Shown here in pieces: positions 55,601-64,000 of a stretch of 64,000 nt of DNA. Positions within the stretch are counted from its first letter, which is position 1. Every line of letters starts with the position of its first letter. Position numbers and translations under genes: made by a program. Under the pieces are notes generated by a model, which had not been told where the DNA came from, made no database searches, and saw only the letters and a list, made by a program, of their open reading frames with translations. Origin of the DNA: Nyssa sinensis (taxonomy: Eukaryota > Streptophyta > Magnoliopsida > Cornales > Nyssaceae); NCBI GenBank assembly GCA_008638375.1, contig CM018031.1:10568062-10632061 (forward strand). Reading direction: 5' to 3'.

Positions 55601-58600
55601 CTTGTTGAAGGCTCTCAAGTCCTTAACCCCCAGCCCTTCCTCCTAAACAGACAATTTAACTCTCTCCCATTGATAGGAAATCACATTGCAACTTTTCTAA
55701 CCTCTACGAGACCGAAGCTGGAATAAGGAATAGGGACATATAAAAGGTAGGAAGACTTCCAAGTGTGCTTTTTGTCAATGTAAATTTCCTCCCCTTAGAA
55801 AAGTATCATCTCTTCCCAAATCCCCCTTGCCTTTGAAGAAGCACCCAAAGAAACACCTAAATAAACTGAAGGGAATGAACCCACCTTACAACCCAAACAG
55901 CAAGCTAACACCTCCCCCCTCCCTTACCTCCCCTACTGGAATGAGTTCACTCGTTCAAATTGAACCTTAACCCAAGGATCAAAATTTCGTTTCGTAGTAT
56001 TGTTTCGATTACCTAAAAAATGAAAAAAATTTGGAGACGTTTCGGAGACGTTTCAGAGACAGAGTAGAAACGATGACAAAAACTAAAATGTATAGAAACA
56101 CTTCGAAATATGAAGTAAAATATATGAATGTGTGAATATAAATATTATAATTAATTAAATATGTTTTAGAGTACATGACCATCTACACAATAAAATATTA
56201 GAGTGAAATTAAAAAAAAAAACGTAAATGTAAATTAAGTCATAAATACCAAATCACTCTTTACTAATTAAAAACTAGTATAAAATATTTAGAGTTAATTT
56301 GTTTATGTAATATGAATTTTATTATATATTTTCTATAAAATATGTAAAATTATTATAAATCATAAAATAATAAATATATATTGTATAATATCCACGAATT
56401 AGACAATTTGACTCAAGTGACACATAATATAATAAGTAAAAATATAGTAATTTAAATCTATTATAATTAGTAACTAAATATTAAAATAAATTATTTATCT
56501 ACATTTTATTTCTACAACTTTTACTTTTCATTGTCTACCATTTTTGAGGAAAAATAGAAATATCTTCTTATAATTTTAGGTTTTAATTTTTCAATCTCCT
56601 CCATTTAAAAAACAAATGGATATTATCGTTTACCAACTTCTAGAAGTATTATTGATACCAAATAATGTTTCTACTGTTTCAATATGTTTCTACTAGTTTC
56701 GGTATGTTTCTACGGAAACAACTCTGTTTTCAATGAAACATGTGAATTTTGATATTTCAATAGTGTTTTGTTTCGGTTCACTAAGGAAATGGAAACGTTT
56801 TAACCGTTTTGATGGAAACGAAACGAAATTTTGATTCCTACCTCAACCCTAACATCATCTCAAAGCTCAAAAGATATCGAAATTGATCCTCCTTCGCGTT
56901 ACAAAAAATAATGGTGCAAACTACAAAATGGAGATGAGAAACCTCCAATCTATCTTTTGGGATAGCCGCCACCCTGAAACCCCTAATAAGGCCACTCAAC
57001 CACCTTGGTCATCATCCTACTAAAGGCCTCCATAACTGTCAAAAAAAGAAAAGGAGAAAGAGATCCCCTTGTTTCACCCTTGAACTCCTAAAAAAATTGT
57101 TGGCGAGCCATTCACCAAGAGGAAAAATGAAACTGAAGTGATGCACGTATTCAACCATCCTCTCTATCTTTCCCTAAAACCCATCCTCGCTAGCATATAC
57201 AAAAGAAATTTCCATTTCACGTGATCGTAAACCTTCTCTACATCCAACTTGCACACTAGCCCTTATTCTTGCACTTTTCCTCAAATCAATACATTCATTA
57301 GCAATCAAAACCGCACCAAGAATCTGTTGTCCGCCCACAGAAGCATTCAAATTATCCGATATCAACTTCCCTATAACATGCCTTGATTTGAAAGACAATA
57401 CCTTGGCTATCAATTTATAAACCCTTTCCACCAAATTAAGTGGCATAAAATCTCTTATATTCACCCGCATTCTTTCTTCGGAATTAAAAAATACACGAGA
57501 ACCCATGTTAAAAAAAGTAGTGGAAGACTGCCAAAACTCTCTCTAACAATAGACCAACATTGCTTAAAAAAACATCGTGAATCCAAGGACAGGGCTACTA
57601 AGGGTCAATTGCCCCCCTATTTCCTTTAATAAAAAATTTTCATATATTTTTTAAAAGATTTTTAAATCTATCATTCCAATTTATGTTCTTGCCTCCTCTA
57701 AGTTTAACTTTTTTTACACTTTACACTCTACACTTTATTCTTATTTGAATTTTAATTTGACCCTCTTAGTAAAACTCTTATTAATTTTTTGAGTTTTGTT
57801 TTGTATAATCTACATTTTTTTTAAGGTTTCTTTTTTATTAGACTTCTTGTCTAATTTATAAACTCTTTTATATCAATTAATTTAATTTCCTATGAAATAT
57901 CATTAATTCATATTAATTTTTTATATTTAAATTTTATAATTGAACATAAAGAAAAAAATCCCCCACCCCAACAAACTAAATTCCTGGCTCTGTCCTTGCA
58001 TGAATCCATCCAGTAGATAATAAGAATGTATGAAGCTTGTATTGATTAGACAATCACAATAAAGCTTACTCTTTGGTTCTTGAGGGTGTCTTTGTAAGTC
58101 TCAATGAAAAATGATCTCTCATGTCAGCTAAAAGTTTCTAATTCGCTATTGTAGTTTATCTTTTTCAACAAAGTAAAGGTGACAAATAGAATTTGGTATT
58201 AACAGGTGACAACATACAATCTGGTATTTTTAGTCAACATAATCCTTCTCCTTCCACCTCTACATATAGCCTTTTAATTTTTGACAAAAGCAAAGTGGTA
58301 CCTGGTTCTTTTAGTAATCCTTTTAGTAGTGAAACTGTTACTAGTGATTAACTTCAAATGTGAATACCAAAGAGTTTGTTCTAAGCAGCAGCAGCAGCAG
58401 CTTCCAAACAAGTCCTTAGATGTAGGTTCAAATCTAGGTGATCACACATAACCTGAAGAACAATGAGACCCTGTTTGGCAGTAAATGGTTTGAAAGTAGT
58501 ATCCAACAAACCACTTTTACAAGATGAAAATACAAGAATGTGGAACAGTAAAAAGGTTGCTCTTCATAAAATAACAAAGATATGATAGTTGCCAAGGGAG

Positions 58601-59461
58601 GGAAAGGGTAAAAGAAGAAGACGACGACAGAAAGATAGTCCATGCAATTGCAGTTGTTGCATCAATCCTAAAAAAATTGATTCAATATGTCAAGTACAGC
58701 TTCTACTAATTTAGTTTTTACCTCCTTTGAGACCACCATAAATATATATCCGAACACCAACAGATGCTGCAGCATGGCGACAACGACGCATAAGCTCTGA
58801 GGAAGGATCATGCTCGGTGTGTCCCTTGCTCATGCGTGAGGAAGTCACCAGCCCAATTCCATCTAACCAAACTCCCGCAGCAGTGTCCAATACTTCCAAA
58901 AAGAAGTTCCATTGAAAAGATAATGATTGAGATTTTCATCAATTAAATGAATTACAAATTATCCTTCATACTAATGAACCAGAAAACGAAACCCAAAATT
59001 ACCTGCAATAGCTGATTCACCTTCCACTGACCGTCCTCCCCTAAGAGCACCTCCTGTAACATGCAATCTAGCACCAACAAATACCTAATAACCACCAACA
59101 ATAAGATCATTGACAGTGGAAAAAGAAAAAATAAAAAGAGCTAACTGTCAAGCCAACAACAAAACATCTACAAAATGACGCCATTAGCAATCCTATAATC
59201 TAAAGACCATCAAATCTATCCAATGAAAGATGTGGTCCCTCCAAAAAAAAAAAAATCAATAGAAAAATACCACGAGACAAAAAAGGGGGGGAAAAATAAC
59301 TTGATATGAGTGACTAACAATTCAGTAGATAGGGCTCATGGTAAATAGCTAACACTCACCGCAGCATGTTGATACCTCGACGAAGGAGACACCCCTGGTG
59401 CAAGAGTCCACTCCCACTGACCATTCCTATGCATGAGCAGTCCATAAGCGTCGGCCAGTGG
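49653..59461 (-). CDS. BSL1: BSL1, Kelch-repeat PPP phosphatase (5' part missing, two frame defects)
   Basis: BSU1-like serine/threonine phosphatase of brassinosteroid signalling; relatives dephosphorylate BIN2-type kinases. Visible exons in transcript order: 59461-59360, 59084-59003, 58892-58722 (Kelch: [46 protein letters not shown]), 54038-53873, 53782-53581 (linker, [14 protein letters not shown]), 53498-53331, 53238-53000 (GDLHG), 51731-51647 (GDYVDRG), 51556-51458 (RGNHE), 51387-51188 (HGGIGRS), 51115-51040, 50225-50089 (RAHECVMDG), 50012-49873, 49736-49653. They total about 650 codons of some 880. The C-terminus [12 protein letters not shown] points to BSL1 rather than BSL2/3. Defects: one extra base at about 50144 shifts the frame before the FSATNYC motif, and the donor after LHKK reads AAG|GGCAAG. 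The intron after 51647 uses a GC donor. It may be a decaying copy, or the indels may be assembly errors. Confidence 0.9.
51875..52490. repeat. Tandem duplication, 309-bp unit, in a BSL1 intron
   Basis: GATCACAAGAACATCCAAAT at 51875 recurs at 52184. The two copies run in parallel through GGGAAGATAACACTCC and TGTAGTGCTTCAAC to TATGACATGTTTTC, with roughly 5 percent differences. No gene content. Confidence 0.92.
52724..52898 (-). mobile_element. Au-like tRNA-derived SINE in a BSL1 intron
   Basis: Read on the minus strand it starts GGGGTCATTGCTTGGTGCAA, with A-box-like TGGTGCAATGGTAAA and B-box GGTTCGAGCTG, and ends in about 11 T. AAAGCTGGTATAT is duplicated perfectly on both sides (52711-52723 and 52899-52911). 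Confidence 0.9.
55974..56839. mobile_element. MULE-like non-autonomous element inside LINE-F
   Basis: Inverted ends AAGGATCAAAATTTCG and AGGAATCAAAATTTCG (right end reversed) continue into CGTTTCGT motifs. It is flanked by ACCTTAACCC (55964-55973) and ACCTCAACCC (56840-56849), a 9-10-bp duplication with one mismatch. The LINE reading frame (GLR) is resumed across the site. The interior is AT-rich with GTTTCGG/GTTTCTAC motifs and no coding capacity. Confidence 0.82.
57585..57998. mobile_element. MITE, 414 bp, inside LINE-F
   Basis: Ends AAGGACAGGGCTAC and, reversed, CAAGGACAGAGCCAGG form short inverted repeats. Flanks CGTGAATCC (57576-57584) and CATGAATCC (57999-58007) match at 8 of 9 positions, suggesting a 9-bp duplication. 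The interior is T/A-rich and non-coding. Confidence 0.75.
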
Positions 59462-60000
59462 CTGTAGTTGCACACATACAACCAATAGTCTTACAAAATT
59501 ACGCTCCACTAAAAGAGCCTCAATATAAAATTCAGATTGGAGAACAAATATACGTACTATCATTAAAAATAGCTCAAGAAAGATGAGGTGTTTCAATGGC
59601 ATTGAATTGCTTTAGGAAATGAGTATTATTAACCATTACTTTGCTCACTCTACTTTAATTTTTTATTTCTTTGCTTAATTTTACCAGTTAGTGACACTTG
59701 TTGATTATATAGTGGAAATTAATTTTTAATTTACATGGTTTTATGGTTGAACCCATAAGTAGTAACTAAAAATCAACCTTGCAAAGCCTTAATCCCAACC
59801 ACTTCGTGTTGGCTACACAAATTCTTCTTTGCCATTCAACTCTATAAAGGTCCATATTCTCCACTAAACCAAGTGCCATCAAATATTCTCATAGCTTCCA
59901 TACCATCCCTTTCAGCTTTCCTCTTGTGCTTGCAGTACTCCCTCTAGTGCATTCAATAATGTTCTTTGCACATGACACACTATCTTAGCATCTTCCCCTC
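59462..60000. other. BSL1 intron sequence, no feature seen
   Basis: Continues the intron upstream of the first visible BSL1 exon. I searched it and the sequence up to 64000 on the minus strand for the preceding Kelch exons (expected LLCGGRD-type motif) and did not find them. Confidence 0.5.
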
Positions 60001-61340
60001 GTATTTTCCTCAATTCCCAAAATTCTGAAGGCTCCAACATGGCTAACGGAGTGCAGTCAACTTGTTACAGCCACCCCCTGTCCCCAACCGAATCCAAATC
60101 AGTATCCCCCTTGCTGTAGATGTCACCCCATCTTCCAGTCCCAGTACCTGTCCCCACCCGAGTCTCCTGATTGCCCAACACCTTATCGATGGCTACCTGA
60201 ACAATTGCCCGTGCATTCTGATCTTCAGCAGCCTCGTCCCCTGGAGTAACCGCTAGGCCTCATTAATCAAGATGCCCCTGAAAACTTCTTTCTGCCTCTG
60301 AACTTGGTCTTTGTCGCCCTGCTTCTTGCCAACTTCTCCTCTGAACTAGACTCTACTCTCACTGGTCCAGTCCTTGATTTCATACCTGCAAGTCTTTCCT
60401 GCCGCCTGATTACTGGACTCCACTGCTTCCCACCGAGATTTATCATGTTCGTTCTCCCCTTGCTGTGACTGTTCCCCCTTTGAGCTCCATTGCTGCAAGT
60501 CTTTCCACCCCATTCATGTCATAAACTCACACCCCTGTCATCACCTGCCATTTCTAATCCACCCAAGACTTGGACTGTCTCCCGTGCTGGCACCGGTGAG
60601 TCTCTTGCACCAAATCTGCCAATCTCATGAACAGTAATCCTTCCCACCTAGATTCATAGTCTCCTCCCCTCCAAACACCCTTCGAACGACCTTCAATGGC
60701 ATCTCAGGCCACTCCACCTTTTGCGCTGCTTCCAAATAGGTCGCCGTCCTGCTGCCACCTCCTCTGTACGACCATCCCCCCATTTTTCTGAATCCCATTC
60801 TATTTCCTCCCATCCCCCGTTTCCACCCCTCTATCTCAGGTATATAAATGCTCTGTACCCGAACTTCCCTGTGAGCCTCGATATATATAAATTTACCCTC
60901 CCAGTTATCTCCTCTCACAGCTTTCCACCATCGATTTCCCCTCACTGAAACCCTTACAAAGCCTTCCTCCTTTTCCTCCATTGAATCCATCAGAAGATCT
61001 CACAGATCCAGTTTACATCCTCTTGCTCTAACTCGATTCTGCAAACCCAGCCTTGGCCCCTTTCAAGCAACTGTAGGGGCTCACCTCCATTGGAGCCAAT
61101 ATCGCAGATCTCGAAGGTCTCCAACCCTCCCCCCCTCCACCTGAACAACTGTCATCTTATATGCGCTGCTCTCTGGCATCGGTTTTACTTCCAATAGCTG
61201 TATTCATTTCTTATTCAATCTTTTCTTGTATTACAAAAAATCCATCTCTGAATCCTAATTTCAACTAAGCTCATTTTTATCCTTCTGGGTCAAAGACCTT
61301 TCCTTTGTATGTAGGCTCCTACAGTGATTGTTTGGGGGAG
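60001..61340 (-). mobile_element. Fragment resembling a LINE 5' end (ORF1 start only)
   Basis: A minus-strand frame at 60625-60990 reads MDSMEEKEEGFVRVSVRGNR, then DNWEGKFIYIEAH and VQSIYIPEIEGWKRG. This resembles the opening of the LINE-A ORF1 at 11324-11700 ([30 protein letters not shown]). Downstream sequence stays GC-richer than its surroundings to about 60000. No ORF2 or tail is present, so the 3' part was lost. The identification is moderate; it may be another retroelement. Confidence 0.45.
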
Positions 61341-61384
61341 TGGAAAGCCTAGGCTTCCTACATTGATTTCCATTACTTATCCAA

Positions 61385-61410
61385 AAATATATATATATAT
61401 ATATATATAT
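61385..61410. repeat. (TA)n microsatellite
   Basis: About 12 uninterrupted TA units in the intergenic or intronic repeat zone. Confidence 0.9.
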
Positions 61411-61489
61411 CTTGTTTCTTGGCAAACTAAAATTCCATACCAGAAAGCATGTCTTTATAGTTGTCTAATGAAATCTTTTTAGGTAACTA

Positions 61490-62435
61490 CTAAGTAGCAT
61501 TGACACGGGACATGGACATGATAGACAGGAATACACATACGGAATAATTTTTTAAAAAGTAGGATACGAATACGATGAGGACACAACAATATATAAACAT
61601 AAATTTTTATATGTAGACATCTACTATATAATAAAAACATATAAAACCAGTAAATTCTACACTAAGGTTACATGATGTGGAAGATGAAGTTCGAAAAATA
61701 TAATATATTATATAAACAACCTATGAAGCACGGACACTCTATTTTGGCTCACAGTGTCCGTGTGTCCGACACTCTCGGACACGTGTCCGAACACTTGAAT
61801 CATGAAGGTTGATGATAAAATGAAGAAGTTCTCTATTTTTTATTTAATGACTTTATTATTTTAATATCTTAATAATATTTTTTAAATTTGTGTATTTTTA
61901 TGTCAATTTTAATTAAAATAACATTAAGTTTTTATTATATGGTCATATAAAAAGATAAAAAGTTTATATATATTCAACGTGTCCGTGTCATACTTTTTTG
62001 AGAAATAACATGTCCGTGTCGTGTCGTATCCGTGTCCGTATCCATGCTTCTTAGTAAACAACTATTCTCTTCCTATATTTTTATCATAATAAATATAGTA
62101 AAAAGTACCCATTGCATATTTGATTTGTAGTAGTCATATGTGAAGTGTTAATTATTATTATTTACAAACGAAAAGGTAAAACACTACATATCAACTACTA
62201 AGATGTGTTTTTACTACAGAACTCATGTATTTGGTCATTTGATATGCATCCATCAAATGTCCAAAATAATTATATAAAAAATCTAAATTATGGATAGATG
62301 CACAAGATGTCAGCCACATGTCTAGGAGTGTCCACGACATGTGGGTGTGTGACACGGATACAACATTAAGTGTATGTGCTTCAATATAGTGAACTTTTAA
62401 TGAGCAAAAAAAAAAAAAAAGTTTGTGCTTCTTAG
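61490..62435. mobile_element. hAT copy 4, split by a second copy of its own family
   Basis: It starts CTAAGTAGCATTGACACGGG and ends TTTGTGCTTCTTAG, with flanks GGTAACTA (61482-61489) and GGTACCTA (62436-62443), 7 of 8 identical. Without the nested element at 61721-62054 it is about 604 bp. It keeps weakened GACACGG and GTGTGACACGG subterminal motifs and has no coding sequence. Confidence 0.78.
61721..62054. mobile_element. hAT copy 5 (334 bp) nested in copy 4
   Basis: It starts CTATGAAGCACGGACACT and ends ATCCATGCTTCTTAG, with the perfect duplication TAAACAAC at 61713-61720 and 62055-62062. GTGTCCG and CGGACACG motifs cluster at the left end and GTGTCCGTGTC at the right. Non-autonomous. Confidence 0.88.
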
Positions 62436-62443
62436 GGTACCTA

Positions 62444-62974
62444 TGACCACATAATTTTCCTAGCACTTCTTTATTATGTCAGTCCCAACTCCCGCTCTTA
62501 TTTAACTTGCAACATCTTCTCTAATCTCACCTTCCTAATGGATAAAATAGATCCAAGGTGATAAAGTGGTCACTTTTTGTATATTATGGCCATTCATTAA
62601 TTTTTATAATTACCCTGTTCATACTCCTAGTTTTTCTAACATTGCATTATATATAACCTATCTTAGTCCTGAAGTACCTCTTCATAACTGGAGTACCGAT
62701 TCAAACCCTACTCAAGTTACCATGGGACCCTTTCCTAAACATGCCCGGCAAATTAATCCATGATTTAAAATAAATATATATATATATATATGTTGTTTGG
62801 TAGGGGGGAGCATTCTTTAAGAATTATGTCTACCTTCTTAGATACATGATTACTACAAAAAAAAAAATGGTTATCTACAATTTAGTTCTTCCCTATTTTT
62901 CTTTTGGCAGAAAGGGGGGGTGGGACCTTACGGCCTGAAACCCTAAGTCACTTTCCCAAAGACAAAGCAGCAGC

Positions 62975-63005
<31 letters not shown>

Positions 63006-64000
63006 TTGCAGCTGTGCATGTACCTGTGCCAGCAACACAAGACATAGTTGCTTCCTCTACTGTGATTATACCTGCTGCCCTATTCTTCTTCAACTTCTTC
63101 TTTGTCAACTAATCGTCCTTCATCTAGAATTCAAACCCTCAAAATAATAGCTCTCTAGAAACTTCTCGGTTCAATTAATGATCAATAAGGCCAATGTTTT
63201 TTTTTGTTAGGTGAGCACCAATATTTTATTCTTTATGAACTGATAGAACTTCATCTAGAATTCAATAACTCAAGCTTTACTTAACAGAAAGAGAGAGGGG
63301 GGGGGGGGGGGGGGGGGGAGAATTCAAGCCCTCAAACTATTTGCTCTCTAGAAACTTCTTGGTTCAACAAATAAATGAAAAGGCCTCGGAAAGTTAATTC
63401 AATTTTCAATAATTTCATATTTGATGTAATGTTTTTCTTCGTGAGGTGAGTACCTAAAGTTTTGTTCTATCATCTAAACCCCTCAACTGAATCTTATATT
63501 TTCATTATAATCCCTCAATCCTTCATCCTAATATTCTTTACAAATTCCCCCTTGCACATGTACATGTAACGGCATTTCTTTAACCTCAAACATTGTCAAA
63601 AAAAAAAAAAACATAAAAAAGGTACAACAAATGAAATCAGATAAATCTATTGTGTGCGTGTGCGGTTGTATTCCCATGTCCTTGTTATCCATCTCTAGAA
63701 ATCATGGTAATATACTACTTTCCCCTGCTAGCCGATCAAAAAATATATATTATTTTCCCCTGCTAAACTCATTCTTGTGTGTTATATAAGGAATTAAAAA
63801 CTAAGATTGTCCATCCATTGAATTTTTAAAGCTAAATTGCATGGTTTGGTTTGGTGCTATGCATATAGAAAGCGGACATGTTGTCTTGGTCTGTGCAACA
63901 CAACTAAGACAGCATGTAAGCCCATGCGTTCCCAATTGAAGCCAAAAAAATTATCAACTGATAGTCTGATAGTCTTTTGCAGGCAAATAATAAAGGGCTC
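62444..64000. other. Repeat-rich sequence without a supported gene
   Basis: Includes a (GA)n run at about 62977-63005, a 22-bp G tract at 63298-63319, and a diverged direct repeat. Copy one begins CATCTAGAATTCAAACCCTC near 63121 and copy two GAATTCAAGCCCTC near 63320; both continue through CTCTCTAGAAACTTCT and GGTTCAA to a GTGAGGTGAGTACC/GTTAGGTGAGCACC motif. The GC-poor remainder shows no exon of BSL1. Confidence 0.55.

Larger units (their letters stand above)
54502..58020 (-). mobile_element. 5'-truncated LINE (LINE-F) in the BSL1 linker intron
   Basis: The poly-T at 54502-54510 followed by AATAAGTAAAC is the reversed tail. Minus-strand frames show the ORF2 C-terminus (54677-54919, [10 protein letters not shown]) and the reverse transcriptase (57174-57506, INDR-like [39 protein letters not shown]). 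The RT start (GWIHDVF/FFKQCW) continues across a small inserted element to about 58020. Two DNA transposons (55974-56839 and 57585-57998) lie inside it. All frames are broken. Confidence 0.8.

Noticed and set aside
62893..63108. Minus-strand 71-codon frame as the BSL1 first exon
   Set aside because: It contains a translated (GA)n run and lacks the Kelch start expected for BSL proteins.

Overview
This window is nuclear DNA from a flowering plant, most likely a woody eudicot. The evidence is AT-rich sequence, GT-AG genes with many exons and kilobase-scale introns, plant LINEs with DUF4283-type ORF1, T-tailed tRNA-derived SINEs, and single-copy genes of clear plant type. I cannot name the species. 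There is no prokaryotic, viral or organellar gene cluster.

Layout. 1-2.0 kb is an eroded Ty3/gypsy gag region fronted by a 362-bp tandem repeat. 2.2-2.4 kb is the terminal exon of an unrecognised gene. 6.0-7.6 kb (minus) is an intact single-exon UTP15 (ribosome biogenesis). 10.3-37.7 kb (plus) is a complete NDX (nodulin homeobox) gene, which I resolved into 16 coding exons giving about 941 residues with no frame defect. Its first intron (11.6 kb) carries a near full-length LINE, plus a second LINE that is itself split by a hAT element. The intron that splits the homeobox (5.4 kb) carries more LINE and hAT pieces. 39.2-47.9 kb is the SOSS-B (single-stranded DNA-binding OB-fold) locus with candidate promoters, and a 4.3-kb hAT element with a broken transposase lies upstream of its coding exon. 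49.65-59.46 kb (minus) holds the 3' fourteen exons of a BSL1 (Kelch plus PPP phosphatase) gene. Its 5' exons are not visible and probably lie beyond the window. 59.5-64 kb is mostly repeats, including a hAT element nested in a second copy of its own family.

The NDX, SOSS-B and BSL1 products act in different processes: chromatin or transcription, DNA-damage response, and brassinosteroid-type signalling. Their proximity looks like conserved microsynteny rather than a pathway cluster; from memory, BSL1 (AT4G03080) and NDX (AT4G03090) are neighbours in Arabidopsis.

The most notable observations are these. One hAT family is present in five copies, four with recognisable 8-bp target duplications, including a recently disabled autonomous copy. 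The BSL1 gene has two one-base defects, and one of its GC splice donors sits inside a perfect hairpin. One LINE insertion amounts to little more than a poly(A) tail flanked by a target duplication. I found no evidence for a wholly new biological system; the interest lies in the nested transposon history and the BSL1 lesions.
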